Shown here piece by piece: positions 1 to 8,613 of a stretch of DNA of 64,000 bases. A program made the translations under genes and the position numbers. The notes below the pieces were generated by a model that did no database searches, was not told the origin of the DNA, and worked only from the letters and a program-made list of their open reading frames with translations. The DNA is from Butyricicoccus_B sp017886875 (GTDB lineage: Bacteria > Bacillota > Clostridia > Oscillospirales > Butyricicoccaceae). How positions within the stretch are numbered: the stretch's first letter is position 1; each line of letters opens with the position of its first letter. Where the stretch lies: assembly GCA_963931655.1 (NCBI GenBank), contig OZ007036.1:1674001-1738000 (forward strand), given 5' to 3'.

Positions 1-127
1 TGATTTTGGCGTTGACCCACCAGAAAATGGAGATAATACAGAAGGCACAGGAGGTACTGAAGGTACAGAGGGTACAGGAGGTACTGAGGATAATACTGAT
101 AACACCACTGAAAGCGGTGAGGGTTAA
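1..127 (+). CDS. flgD: C-terminal tail of a flagellar protein, probably hook cap FlgD (partial)
   Basis: An open frame enters from the left edge and stops at the TAA at 125-127, one base before the next gene's ATG. The visible 41 residues are a low-complexity acidic tail built from Gly, Thr, Glu and Asn, with the unit GTEGT and GGTE repeated several times. Nothing catalytic or domain-like is visible. The FlgD call rests only on gene order: in clostridial flagellar operons flgD precedes the small flagellar operon protein and flgE. FlgD caps the growing hook. FliK, the hook-length protein, is the main alternative. Confidence 0.5.
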   Translation, partial: DFGVDPPENGDNTEGTGGTEGTEGTGGTEDNTDNTTESGEG

Positions 128-523
128 ATGATAGAACGTCTGCAATCAAATAATTATATTTCTTCGCACCTAAAAACAACAACAGTCAATGAGCAAAGCA
201 CTGCATTTAGTGAGCTTTTAAGACAGCGTATGGAAAATGTCGGTTCTGTACCGACAGCAAATAATAATGAAATTGAATTTTCCAAACACGCACAGCAAAG
301 AGTTGAGGAGCGAGGAATTGAAATAAGTTCAGAACTATTAACTCAGCTTAAAAACTCTGTTCAAAAAGCACATGAGAAAGGTGCGAAAAATATTCTTGCA
401 TTTGATGCAGAACGTGCATTTATAATAAATGTGGTTCAAAATAGGGTGATTACTGCAATTTCACAAGACGAAATGCAGGGAAATGTATTTACAAATATTG
501 ACGGTGCTGTTCTTTTAAAATAA
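128..523 (+). CDS. Flagellar operon protein (TIGR02530 type)
   Basis: A 131-residue protein starting directly after the upstream stop codon, so translation is probably coupled. The conserved core begins near residue 50 with a F-S-K-H-A-x-x-R-x-x-x-R-G-I pattern and continues through an alpha/beta stretch ending in FTNIDGAVLL. This is the signature of a small Firmicute family of unknown biochemical role that sits between flgD and flgE and has been linked to hook assembly. The first 45 residues are variable and probably disordered. Length fits the family. The family call is strong; the function within the flagellum is not established. Confidence 0.8.
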   Translation: MIERLQSNNYISSHLKTTTVNEQSTAFSELLRQRMENVGSVPTANNNEIEFSKHAQQRVEERGIEISSELLTQLKNSVQKAHEKGAKNILAFDAERAFIINVVQNRVITAISQDEMQGNVFTNIDGAVLLK

Positions 524-588
524 AAGAAAGCAGGTCTTTTCTAAAGATGTTTTGATTATATATCCGTTTGATATATATCGACAGCACC
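503..588 (+). promoter_or_regulatory. Inverted repeat spanning the gap upstream of flgE
   Basis: GGTGCTGT at 503-510 is exactly complementary to ACAGCACC at 581-588. Inside lies a second hairpin, TATATATC against GATATATA, near 557-578. In the operon mRNA this would fold into a nested stem ending about 27 bases before the flgE start. No U-run follows, so it is unlikely to be a terminator. A role in stabilising or processing the mRNA ahead of the abundant hook protein is inference. Confidence 0.35.
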
Positions 589-615
589 TCTTAAAATGAA
601 AGGAAGCATAATAAA

Positions 616-1764
616 ATGACAGGTTCTATGTACGCTGCTATTGCAGGTCTACAAACACATATGCAGAAGATGAATGTTATTGGTAACAACATCGCAAATG
701 CTAATACAGCAGGCTTTAAACCAGGTGTTACAACATTTACAGAGTCTATGTATACATCTTTAAAAACCAGTACAGCTGGTGGCGATACAATGGGCGGTAC
801 AAACGCTGCACAAATTGGCTATGGTTCTCAGCTTTGTACAATTGATATATCAATGTCTGCAGGTACTCCATCTCCAACAAATGTAAATTCTCATTTATAC
901 TTAAATGGTAGTGGTTTCTTTTTAGTAGGTCCTAAACCAGAGGCTATTTTAGATGATCAAGGTAATCCAACTGGAGAATTTGGTTATCAGGAAGATCCAA
1001 ATCAGTTAATACTAAAACGTGTTGGTAACTTTACTTTAGATGAAGATGGCTATTTAGTTGATGCTGCTGGTAACTGTGTTTATGGCTTTATGCCTCTTGC
1101 TGCTGGCGATACTGAAGGTGCAGTATCAGATGAACCAGGTGCGGCTACAAATAATGCAAATAAAGATATTGTTTGGGATACATGTCTTCGTCCAATTCGT
1201 ATTCCAGTAGCAGCTCCAGTTCCAGATGATGCAACTGCCGATCCACCAGAAGGTTCTGCTATTTATCCTACTATTGATGCGGATACTGGTTTTATTGATT
1301 ACGGTGATGATATGGATACAGAAAATCGTGTTAAACTTGAAAGTGTAGACCTAAGTTTTGATAACAATGGTGTTATAACTGCTGTTACAAAAGATGGTGA
1401 AGCAATTACAATTGGTGCTATTGCAATAGGTAGTGTTCGTAACCCTAATGGTCTTACTAAGGAAGCTGAGGGCTATTACAGAGCAGGCGGCAACTCAGGT
1501 GATGTTACTGTTGGTGTTGCAGGTGGTGTTCTAGGTGATAGATATTTAAATGTAGCTCCAGGTGAAGATGCTCCTGATGGTGCAGATGCAATAGACGCTG
1601 GTGGTGAAACAAAAATTATATCTGGTTATCTTGAGTCTTCAAAAACTGATATCTCAACCGAGTTTGCTGACCTTATCACAACTCAGCGTGGTTTCCAAGC
1701 AAATACAAAAATTATTACCGTAACAGATGAAATGTTATCTGATTTGGTAAGCATGAAACGATAA
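616..1764 (+). CDS. flgE: Flagellar hook protein FlgE
   Basis: The 382-residue product forms the flexible hook joining rod and filament. The N-terminal D0 region carries the rod/hook signature GNNIANANTAGFK (about residues 23-35). The C-terminal coiled segment, ending TTQRGFQANTKIITVTDEM, forms the inner helical tube. The middle is acidic and Gly/Asp-rich, with long inserts typical of the exposed hook domains. It is shorter than enteric FlgE (about 400 residues) but complete. A GGAAG ribosome site lies about 10 bases before the ATG. It is followed by flbD in the usual clostridial order. Confidence 0.93.
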   Translation: MTGSMYAAIAGLQTHMQKMNVIGNNIANANTAGFKPGVTTFTESMYTSLKTSTAGGDTMGGTNAAQIGYGSQLCTIDISMSAGTPSPTNVNSHLYLNGSGFFLVGPKPEAILDDQGNPTGEFGYQEDPNQLILKRVGNFTLDEDGYLVDAAGNCVYGFMPLAAGDTEGAVSDEPGAATNNANKDIVWDTCLRPIRIPVAAPVPDDATADPPEGSAIYPTIDADTGFIDYGDDMDTENRVKLESVDLSFDNNGVITAVTKDGEAITIGAIAIGSVRNPNGLTKEAEGYYRAGGNSGDVTVGVAGGVLGDRYLNVAPGEDAPDGADAIDAGGETKIISGYLESSKTDISTEFADLITTQRGFQANTKIITVTDEMLSDLVSMKR

Positions 1765-1833
1765 ATTTTTAATGTTTGGCTTTCTGGGTGTCATATGATG
1801 CCCAGAAAGCCCTATACAGAAAGGTGAAATACC

Positions 1834-2055
1834 ATGATTAGACTTACTAAACTTAATAGAGAAGCATTTCTTCTCAATCATATGCAAATTGAAACAATCG
1901 AAGTTATTCCTGAAACTAAAATCATTATGATGAATCATGATTACTTTATCGTTCGTGAAACACCGGAAAGAGTTTTAGAGTTAATTGAAAAATATACTGC
2001 AAGAGTGCATGACATTTACAGAGAAATTAAGATTTCCGATAAAACTGGAAATTAA
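1834..2055 (+). CDS. flbD: FlbD/SwrD family flagellar protein
   Basis: A 73-residue protein beginning MIRLTKLN, the characteristic opening of the FlbD family. It contains the conserved segments LNHMQIETIEVIPETKI and an ERVLELIEKY helix. In Bacillus subtilis the orthologue SwrD raises flagellar motor power by increasing stator (MotAB) function. That role fits its position immediately upstream of motA. The start has an AAAGG site nine bases upstream. No membrane segment is visible, so it is predicted to be cytoplasmic. Confidence 0.88.
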   Translation: MIRLTKLNREAFLLNHMQIETIEVIPETKIIMMNHDYFIVRETPERVLELIEKYTARVHDIYREIKISDKTGN

Positions 2056-2116
2056 ATATAGAATAAACCAATTGACATAAAAGTTTAAAAAGTCTGATTG
2101 GAGGGAATATAAACAA

Positions 2117-2929
2117 ATGAATATTACATTTATAGGTGGTATTGTAGGCGGTTTATTGCTTATTATTCTTGGTATGTCATTGGATGGATTAAAACCTAAT
2201 TTTGAACAGCTTGGCAATTTTGGTGATGTTGCAAGTGTATTTATTGTTTTTGGAGGTACAATAGCAGTTGTTGTTGCAGCAAATCCAGCGTCAAGACTTA
2301 AAAATTTTGGTAAACATATCGGTATTATATTTAATCAGAAAAAATACAATCCATTGCAAGTAATTGATGAAATCACTGAATTTGCTCAGATTGCTCGTAA
2401 AAATGGTCTGTTAGCACTTGAAGAACGTGCAAACCAGCTTGAAGACCCATTTTTTAAAAAGAGTATAATGCTGATTGTTGATGGTAATGATGCTGATAAA
2501 GTGCGTGATATGCTTATAAGTGATATTGAACAGCTAAGTGCAAGACATGATGATGTTATTGCTATGTATGAACTTGGTTCTTCTACAGCACCAGCATTTG
2601 GTATGATTGGCACTCTTATAGGTCTTATAAATATGCTTAAAAATATGGGAGAAAATAGTAGTGATATAGGTCCAGCTATGGCTGTTGCTCTTATTACTAC
2701 ACTTTATGGTGTTGTTCTTGCTAACCTTGTATTTAACCCTATTTCCAATAACCTTCGTACTCGTGACCAAGAAGAAATACTTTGTCGTCAGCTTATTGTA
2801 GAAGGTGTTATGGCTATCCAGTCAGGTGAAAATCCTAAGTTTGTTAAAGAAAAGTTGGAAGGCTATCTTGAACAAAGTGCAACTGGAGGTAATGAAGGCG
2901 GTAAGAAGAAAAAAGGTAAAGGAGAATAA
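2117..2929 (+). CDS. motA: Flagellar stator protein MotA
   Basis: A 270-residue proton- or sodium-channel stator subunit. There are two hydrophobic segments near the N-terminus (about 5-22 and 35-55) and two more near 160-180 and 190-215. A cytoplasmic loop lies between them and contacts FliG. The MotA/TolQ/ExbB core appears as APAFGMIGTLIGLINMLKNM followed by GPAMAVALITTLYGVVLANL. The C-terminus ends in a lysine-rich tail. A GGAGGG site precedes the ATG. It is followed 33 bases later by motB, its obligate partner. Whether the coupling ion is H+ or Na+ cannot be decided here. Confidence 0.95.
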   Translation: MNITFIGGIVGGLLLIILGMSLDGLKPNFEQLGNFGDVASVFIVFGGTIAVVVAANPASRLKNFGKHIGIIFNQKKYNPLQVIDEITEFAQIARKNGLLALEERANQLEDPFFKKSIMLIVDGNDADKVRDMLISDIEQLSARHDDVIAMYELGSSTAPAFGMIGTLIGLINMLKNMGENSSDIGPAMAVALITTLYGVVLANLVFNPISNNLRTRDQEEILCRQLIVEGVMAIQSGENPKFVKEKLEGYLEQSATGGNEGGKKKKGKGE

Positions 2930-2962
2930 CTATATAAGCTAACGGGAAGGAAAGAGTATAAT

Positions 2963-3742
2963 ATGAAGAAAAAAAGAAAAGCTGGCGGTGCAAGCTGGAT
3001 GGATACATATGGCGATATGGTTACGCTTTTACTTTGCTTTTTCGTACTCTTATATAGCATGTCTACTGTTGATCAAGAAAAATGGGAGCAAATTGTTCAA
3101 AGCTTTAGGCGAGAAACTAACGCAACTGTTGATATTGCTCCTGGAAAAGGTACAGGGTCGCAATATAATCCGGTTGATGGTAAAGAAGTTACTGAAGAAG
3201 ATGTTGAGGAAGCACTCACTGAAATTGCTGAAAAGATAAAAGAATATACGGCACAAAACAATATGGGTCAGCAAATCAGTGTAAGTCAGGGTGCTGGTTA
3301 TGTCTTTATAACTTTCCAAGATGCTGTATTTTTTGCAGGTGACAGTTATGAACTACTAGACAGTGGTGCTAAAGTGCTTGATGTTGTTGCAGAAGCAATA
3401 AGACCTCAAGGTGGGCTTATTGATGAACTTCGTGTTATGGGACATACCTCTCAAGGTAGTGCAGATAGACCTAATAATCCTGAAACTGACCGATTTCTTT
3501 CATCAAATCGTGCTGCAACAGTTACAGTTTATTTGCAAGAAAAAAATATAGTTGATCCAGATAGACTTGTTAGTGTAGGATATGGTCAGTGGAGACCAAT
3601 CGCTGGTTTTGATACTAGCGAAGAACGTGCACAAAATCGTCGTGTAGAGCTTATGATTACAGGTATAAATCCAAATAATATGGAAAGTAGTGTAGACCAG
3701 TATTTCACTACACGTACAGGTGATGCACAAGTTGAAGAATAA
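2963..3742 (+). CDS. motB: Flagellar stator protein MotB
   Basis: A 259-residue stator partner of MotA. One N-terminal membrane helix follows a basic MKKKRK start. The ion-binding aspartate is Asp18 in TYGDMVTLLLCFFVLL. A plug/linker region follows. An OmpA-like peptidoglycan-binding domain runs from about 110 to 250, with the typical LRVMGHTS, SSNRAATV and NRRVELMI motifs. That domain anchors the stator to the cell wall. The start has a GGAAGGAAAG site upstream. In many clostridia fliL follows motB, but here fliM comes next. Confidence 0.95.
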   Translation: MKKKRKAGGASWMDTYGDMVTLLLCFFVLLYSMSTVDQEKWEQIVQSFRRETNATVDIAPGKGTGSQYNPVDGKEVTEEDVEEALTEIAEKIKEYTAQNNMGQQISVSQGAGYVFITFQDAVFFAGDSYELLDSGAKVLDVVAEAIRPQGGLIDELRVMGHTSQGSADRPNNPETDRFLSSNRAATVTVYLQEKNIVDPDRLVSVGYGQWRPIAGFDTSEERAQNRRVELMITGINPNNMESSVDQYFTTRTGDAQVEE

Positions 3743-3761
3743 GTAAAGGATTTGTTAGAAC

Positions 3762-4784
3762 ATGTCAGAAGTTTTATCTCAAAGCCAGATAGACATGCTA
3801 CTTCAAGCCGCACGCATGGGCGAAATGGATGCAGAAGAGAAACCTAAACAGCCCGAAGAAAAAAAATATCCAAAATATGATTTCTATAGTCCGAAGAAAT
3901 TTACACGAGACCGTCTTAAGATGATAAATAGTATCTTTGAAAGTTATGTTCGTGTGATTTCATCAAGGCTCAATGCTACGCTTCATATGCTTTGCGAGCT
4001 TGAAATAGATTCTGTAGAAGAACAAAGATATTTTGAATTTTCTAATGCGCTTAGCGAGAGAGATGTGTTAACTCTGGTTACAAATACCATGCAAACGGTT
4101 CCAGATAAAGATCCTATATTGTTCCATATTACCACTGGTATTATGATAAGTATGTTTGATAGAATGCTTGGTGGTACAGGCGATGTAGAAGGTGAAATAA
4201 ATTCAGATTACAAGTATACCGACCTTGAACTTAGACTTTATAATAGCTTTGTAAAGGATCTTGTGGAAGGTTTATCTAGTGCATGGAAAAATTATATTGA
4301 TATTGATTTTGGATTTAATAGAGTTGAGGTTAACCCAACACTTGTACAGCTTATAGGTCTTGATGAAACTGTTGTTATTGTTGGTATAATAATAAAGACA
4401 CCTGTAAGCAGTGGTAGATTTAGTATATGTCTTCCAGGAAATCTATTAAGCGATATTTTTGCTCAGCTTAATAGAGAAACTGCAAGTATGCAACAGGCTA
4501 ATCCTAAAGATAGTGAAGAAATTATGGATTGCCTTAAGGGTTCAGAGCTTGAAATAACTGCAGAACTGCAGCATATAACCCTAAAATTGGAAGATATATA
4601 TCATCTTCATGTAGGAGATGTTATAAACCTTGATCAGCCAAAGGATTCTAAAGTATACTTAAATATCGGCGGAAAACGTTGGTTTGATGGAAAAATGGGT
4701 GTATATCAAAAAAATAAAGCAGTCAAGATTGATAAAACATATTTCTTGACTGATATGGAAAAAGAGCAGGACAAAGGAGAGTAG
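3762..4784 (+). CDS. fliM: Flagellar motor switch protein FliM
   Basis: A 340-residue C-ring protein that sets rotation direction. The extreme N-terminus carries the CheY-phosphate docking peptide LSQSQIDMLLQAA (residues 5-17). A Lys/Glu/Pro-rich linker follows, then the CheC-like middle domain from about 45 to 235 and a C-terminal SpoA domain ending near 330. Length and order match the family. It starts 19 bases after motB and ends nine bases before fliY. Because FliY here lacks such a peptide, FliM is probably the main CheY-P receptor of the switch. Confidence 0.95.
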   Translation: MSEVLSQSQIDMLLQAARMGEMDAEEKPKQPEEKKYPKYDFYSPKKFTRDRLKMINSIFESYVRVISSRLNATLHMLCELEIDSVEEQRYFEFSNALSERDVLTLVTNTMQTVPDKDPILFHITTGIMISMFDRMLGGTGDVEGEINSDYKYTDLELRLYNSFVKDLVEGLSSAWKNYIDIDFGFNRVEVNPTLVQLIGLDETVVIVGIIIKTPVSSGRFSICLPGNLLSDIFAQLNRETASMQQANPKDSEEIMDCLKGSELEITAELQHITLKLEDIYHLHVGDVINLDQPKDSKVYLNIGGKRWFDGKMGVYQKNKAVKIDKTYFLTDMEKEQDKGE

Positions 4785-4792
4785 TATAAAGA

Positions 4793-6076
4793 ATGGGATC
4801 TAACATTTTCAGCCCAATGGCAATAGATGCTATTGGTGAAATATTTAATATCAGCCTTGGATCTTCTGCAACTGCGGTTTCCAATATGCTCGCAAGGCGT
4901 GTGGATATCACTACACCAACAGTAACCGTAGTTTCTGCAGATGATTTTAATATTGATGATATTAGACCTGCAATAGGTGTAAAAATTGATTATGTAGCAG
5001 GTCTAAATGGTAGCAATGTAATGCTACTTAAACGCTCAGATGTACGAGCTATTGTTGATATACTAATGGGAATTGAAACAAAAGATGAGGACTTTGAAAT
5101 AAATGAACTCAATCTTAGCGCTATTTCTGAAGTTATGAACCAAATGATGGGTGCAGCATCAACTGCAATGTCTGATTTTCTTGGCGAAATGGTTAATATA
5201 TCTACACCTGAAGCCTTTGAAATAGAAAATGTAAATGAGCTTGTAGGTACTTATTTCCCAAGCGAAGGGACTCTTGTTGTTGTTCGTTTTCAGCTAACTA
5301 TAGAAGATGCTGTCGAAAGTGAATTTATGAGTGCACTTACTGTTGATTTGGTTCGTGAAATGCTCAAGGGCTTTGGTATAGGTGGTGCTGATGTTGGTTT
5401 AGGTGATGACTCAGCAGCAACACAAAAACAAGTAGAGCAATCCAATATAGCTCAACCAGCTCAACAACCTCAAACAGCAGCACCTGTGGCTACTGAACAA
5501 CAAATGAATGTTCAGCAGCAAATGCAGCAAGAGGTACAGCAACCAGTTATGCAACAGCAGCCACAACAGCCGGCTATGCAGCCGCAAATGCAGTCGCCAC
5601 AGCAACAACCAGCTATGCAGCAGCCACAAATGCAGCCACAGCCTCAAATGATGCCAGCAGATATGCAGCAGCAATATGCAGCATATCCACCATATCCATA
5701 TCCACCAATGTATTATATGCCACCACAACAAGCTATGCAGCAGTCAGAGCCTAAGACTATAAAAACTTCTGCTCCTGCAATGCCTAAGCTTGAACAAAGC
5801 CATAATCTAAATGAAGAACAAGCTGGTAATCTTGATTTACTTATGTCTGTTCCAGTGGATATTGCAGTGGAAATAGGTAGAACCCGCCGCAGAGTTAAGG
5901 ATATTTTAAATTATACCAAGGGTTCACTTGTAGTACTTGACAGACTAGCAGGTGATAGAGCAGACTTATATGTAAATGGTAAGTGTATTGCTAAAGGTGA
6001 TATAGTTGTTGTAGATGATAGCTTTGGTTTAAGAATTGCAGAAATTATTGAACCACTATCTCTTGAAGATTTATAA
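4793..6076 (+). CDS. fliY: Flagellar switch phosphatase FliY (CheC-like plus FliN domains)
   Basis: A 427-residue Gram-positive switch protein. Residues 1-195 form a CheC-type CheY-P phosphatase domain with both E-x-x-N active sites, EIFN near residue 16 and EVMN near 113. Residues about 205-330 are a low-complexity Gln/Met/Pro linker, and about 345-425 are a FliN SpoA domain (LMSVPVDIAVEIGRT). The B. subtilis protein has an N-terminal CheY-binding peptide, but this one starts directly with the CheC fold. It should remove phosphate from CheY at the motor and build the C-ring. cheY follows directly. Confidence 0.93.
   Translation: MGSNIFSPMAIDAIGEIFNISLGSSATAVSNMLARRVDITTPTVTVVSADDFNIDDIRPAIGVKIDYVAGLNGSNVMLLKRSDVRAIVDILMGIETKDEDFEINELNLSAISEVMNQMMGAASTAMSDFLGEMVNISTPEAFEIENVNELVGTYFPSEGTLVVVRFQLTIEDAVESEFMSALTVDLVREMLKGFGIGGADVGLGDDSAATQKQVEQSNIAQPAQQPQTAAPVATEQQMNVQQQMQQEVQQPVMQQQPQQPAMQPQMQSPQQQPAMQQPQMQPQPQMMPADMQQQYAAYPPYPYPPMYYMPPQQAMQQSEPKTIKTSAPAMPKLEQSHNLNEEQAGNLDLLMSVPVDIAVEIGRTRRRVKDILNYTKGSLVVLDRLAGDRADLYVNGKCIAKGDIVVVDDSFGLRIAEIIEPLSLEDL
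5405..5755 (+). repeat. Gln/Met/Pro low-complexity repeat within fliY
   Basis: This stretch is dominated by CAGCAG, CAACAA, CAR-ATG and CCA codons, giving MQQQ, QPAMQQ and QMQPQ repeats and then a Tyr/Pro segment (YPPYPYPPMYYMPP). It forms the flexible linker between the phosphatase and FliN domains. The triplet redundancy makes its length prone to slippage between strains. A reverse-strand open frame across it, rich in Leu, His and Trp, is only a shadow. Confidence 0.8.
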
Positions 6077-6126
6077 CTAAAACAAATATTTAAAACTATT
6101 TAAAACGAAAAGGACGGATTTTAAAA

Positions 6127-6492
6127 ATGGCAAAGATTTTATTAGTAGATGATGCAGCATTTATGAGAATGATGGTTAAAAATACGTTAAATGAAAATGG
6201 TTATACTGATACATATGAAGCATGTGATGGTGCAGAAGCAGTAAATAAGTATGCTGAAATTCAGCCAGACCTTGTAATTATGGATATAACCATGCCTAAT
6301 AAAGATGGCTTAGAGGCACTAAAGGAAATCAGAGCAGCAGACCCTAATGCTTCTGTTGTAATGTGCTCTGCAATGGGTCAAGAAGCTATGGTTATTGAAG
6401 CTATTAAATCAGGTGCTAAGGATTTTATTGTTAAGCCTTTTAAGCCAGAGCGTATTATTAAAACTGTTTCTTCTATTGTTGGTGAGGCATAA
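6127..6492 (+). CDS. cheY: Chemotaxis response regulator CheY
   Basis: A 121-residue single receiver domain. The acidic pocket is Asp8-Asp9, the phosphoacceptor is Asp53 in VIMDITMP, and the conserved lysine sits in FIVKPF near the C-terminus. There is no output domain, as expected of CheY. It carries the phosphate signal from CheA to FliM. The gene sits between fliY (its phosphatase) and fliO, the usual Gram-positive place. CheA itself is not in this window. The ATG is preceded by an AAAAGGACGG site. Confidence 0.95.
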   Translation: MAKILLVDDAAFMRMMVKNTLNENGYTDTYEACDGAEAVNKYAEIQPDLVIMDITMPNKDGLEALKEIRAADPNASVVMCSAMGQEAMVIEAIKSGAKDFIVKPFKPERIIKTVSSIVGEA

Positions 6493-6500
6493 AAAGTTAT

Positions 6501-6845
6501 ATGCTTGGAGATATTCTCTCTTTAATAAGTATGATTGCAAGTATCGCTTTGATTTGCTTTTTAGCTTATTTTGTAACCAAAAAGATGGGTGCAAATAATT
6601 TATTTAGCAATCAAAGTGAAGGTAAAATGCGTGTGTATGATAGATTGATATTGGCACCAAATAAATCACTTGTGGTTGTAAAAATCGCTGAACGTTGGCT
6701 TGTTTTAGGCGTATCAAATGAAAATATATCTCTTATTACAGAGCTTGACGCTGAACAATCAAAACTTTGGTTAGAAAAAGAGCACATATCATCTAATTTT
6801 ACAGATGTAATCGCAAATATAATAAATAAAAAGGGAGGGAAATGA
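6501..6845 (+). CDS. fliO: Flagellar export apparatus protein FliO
   Basis: A 114-residue protein with one N-terminal membrane helix (about residues 4-26). A small cytoplasmic domain follows, with the recognisable KMRVYDRLILAPNKSLVVVKI and LGVSNENISLI stretches. FliO is an accessory factor that helps assemble the FliP ring of the export gate. It is a poorly conserved family, but position before fliPQR makes the call secure. The gene ends with TGA eight bases before the fliP ATG. Confidence 0.85.
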   Translation: MLGDILSLISMIASIALICFLAYFVTKKMGANNLFSNQSEGKMRVYDRLILAPNKSLVVVKIAERWLVLGVSNENISLITELDAEQSKLWLEKEHISSNFTDVIANIINKKGGK

Positions 6846-6850
6846 TTTAA

Positions 6851-7516
6851 ATGCCAGAAAGCCTTATAAATGTAAATGGCGACAATGTGCAAACATTAGA
6901 AATATTATTTTTCACAACTTTAGTTGCACTTTTACCATCTATACTTGTAATGATGACATCATTTACAAGAATAGTCATTTCTCTTTCTTTCCTTCGTACA
7001 GCAATGGGTACACAGCAAAACCCGCCTAATACTGTGCTTATAGGTATAGCTTTGTTTTTAACACTGTTTATTATGAACCCAGTGCTAACTAATATTAAAC
7101 AAAACGCTTATGACCCTTATACAAGACAGGAAATAACTCAACAAGAAGCTATAGAAAGAGCAAAAGTCCCACTAAAGGATTTTATGATTAATCAAACCGA
7201 AACATCATCTATAAAGATGTTTTGTGAAATGGCAGGAGTAGATGCACCAGAGACAACTGAAGAAGCACAACAACTTGCTATGCGTGTTATTATTCCATCT
7301 TATATGACAAGTGAGCTTAAACGTGCTTTTGAAATTGGTTTTCTACTGTATTTACCATTTTTGCTTATTGATATTGTAGTATCCTCAACTCTTATGAGTA
7401 TGGGTATGATTATGCTTCCACCAGCCATGATTTCTATGCCATTTAAACTGTTATTATTTATAACTGTTGATGGCTGGCAACTTCTATTTTCAAGTCTTGT
7501 GCAAGGATTTAATTAG
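6851..7516 (+). CDS. fliP: Flagellar export gate protein FliP
   Basis: A 221-residue integral membrane protein of the type III export gate core, where five FliP copies form the pore. The conserved stretches are TSFTRIVISLSFLRTAMGTQ, PPNTVLIGIALFLTLFIM, and the C-terminal block LMSMGMIMLPPAMISMPFK. It has about four hydrophobic segments. The start follows a strong GGGAGGG site. It is somewhat shorter than enteric FliP because it has only a short N-terminal signal-like region. It is followed by fliQ after 15 bases. Confidence 0.95.
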   Translation: MPESLINVNGDNVQTLEILFFTTLVALLPSILVMMTSFTRIVISLSFLRTAMGTQQNPPNTVLIGIALFLTLFIMNPVLTNIKQNAYDPYTRQEITQQEAIERAKVPLKDFMINQTETSSIKMFCEMAGVDAPETTEEAQQLAMRVIIPSYMTSELKRAFEIGFLLYLPFLLIDIVVSSTLMSMGMIMLPPAMISMPFKLLLFITVDGWQLLFSSLVQGFN

Positions 7517-7531
7517 CAGGAGGTGTAATCA

Positions 7532-7795
7532 GTGTTAGACCAATACCAAATGCTTGATATAATGCGTGAGGCTATATGGGTTGCAATTAAAATTGGAGGT
7601 CCAATGCTTGTTGCAAGTATGGCTATAGGCGTAATTGTTGCTATATTTCAGGCAGCAACCCAAATACATGAACAAAGCGTTTCCTTTATACCTAAACTTA
7701 TACTTATAATTGTGTTTTTGCTTGTTGGCGGAAACTGGATGCTTAATACTATGCAAGAATTTACAAAAATGATTTTCCTCCAGATAATTGGATAA
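7532..7795 (+). CDS. fliQ: Flagellar export gate protein FliQ
   Basis: An 87-residue protein with two membrane helices, completing the FliPQR export gate. The family pattern is visible in MREAIWVAIKIGGPMLVASMAIGV and in IHEQSVSFIPKL. The start codon is GTG at 7532, chosen because an AGGAGG site lies at 7518-7523, a good distance upstream. The first downstream ATG would remove conserved N-terminal residues. Length is typical of the family. Confidence 0.93.
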   Translation: MLDQYQMLDIMREAIWVAIKIGGPMLVASMAIGVIVAIFQAATQIHEQSVSFIPKLILIIVFLLVGGNWMLNTMQEFTKMIFLQIIG

Positions 7796-7813
7796 ATAAA
7801 GGGGGAAAAACAT

Positions 7814-8584
7814 ATGTATGATGAAGCACAGCTTATTCTGTTTCTTTCAATTATGATGAGAATTACAGGGTTTGTATCATTTAATCCAATTTTCGGCAGA
7901 AAAGGTGTGCCAAACCTTGTAAAAGCAGGATTTATATTTGTTTTAACCTTGACAGTATATTTCTATAGTCCATCAGAAGCACTAACTGTTCCACTTACAG
8001 CTCTGGAATTCTTTGTTAAAATGTTATTAGAGCTTGGAGTGGGTTATGCAGTATCATTTATTATACAGTGTTTTTTCTATATTTTACTCCAAGCAGGCAG
8101 CCAGATAGATAACCAAATGGGTCTTAACATGTCTGAAAATTATGACCCTTCAATGGGAACTAGTGTAACAATGACAAGTACATTTTTTAATATAATGTTT
8201 ATGTTATTGTTTTTCTCGGCAAATGGTCATATAACACTTTTAAGAGTGTTATTGTCATCAGGTAAAATAGTGCCTTTTGGTTCGGTTGTTATAACTGAAC
8301 AAGTGACCACATATGTACTTGATACATTTGTATCATGTACTATTTTATCTTTGAAGCTTGCACTGCCTATACTTGCAGCTTCCCTTATTGGTCAGCTTGG
8401 AATGGGTATACTTATGAAGGTTATTCCTCAAATAAATGTATTTGCTATAAACCTAGAGCTTAAAATTATTTTAGGCTTGTTCCTTATAATGTTGCTTACA
8501 ACACCTATTGGTGAATTTATACTACTTATAGAAAAGCAAATGCTTGTAGCAATACAAGATGTAATAAAAGTAATAGCCGCTTAA
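7814..8584 (+). CDS. fliR: Flagellar export gate protein FliR
   Basis: A 256-residue, strongly hydrophobic protein with about six membrane segments. Typical FliR features are MMRITGFVSFNPIFGRKGVPN near the start, the QAGSQIDNQMGLNMSENYDPSMG segment in the middle, and the NVFAINLELKIILGLFLIML block near the C-terminus. One copy of FliR closes the FliP5-FliQ4-FliR1 gate. It starts after a GGGGG site, 18 bases after fliQ, and flhB follows after 29 bases. Confidence 0.94.
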   Translation: MYDEAQLILFLSIMMRITGFVSFNPIFGRKGVPNLVKAGFIFVLTLTVYFYSPSEALTVPLTALEFFVKMLLELGVGYAVSFIIQCFFYILLQAGSQIDNQMGLNMSENYDPSMGTSVTMTSTFFNIMFMLLFFSANGHITLLRVLLSSGKIVPFGSVVITEQVTTYVLDTFVSCTILSLKLALPILAASLIGQLGMGILMKVIPQINVFAINLELKIILGLFLIMLLTTPIGEFILLIEKQMLVAIQDVIKVIAA

Positions 8585-8613
8585 AAAGCCACTTAAAAAA
8601 GGAGGGAAACAAA

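Noticed and set aside
1..127. Gly/Thr/Glu repeats as a tandem DNA repeat array or CRISPR
   Set aside because: The units are 6-9 bases long, imperfect and in frame, so they are a low-complexity protein tail. No CRISPR-like repeat-spacer pattern occurs anywhere in the window.
1735..2217. Minus-strand frames opposite flbD and motA
   Set aside because: They contradict the strong operon on the plus strand and carry no recognisable domain.
5411..5731. Reverse-strand frame within fliY rich in Leu, His and Trp
   Set aside because: It is the mirror of the Q/M/P repeat in fliY, has no ribosome site, and looks like no protein.
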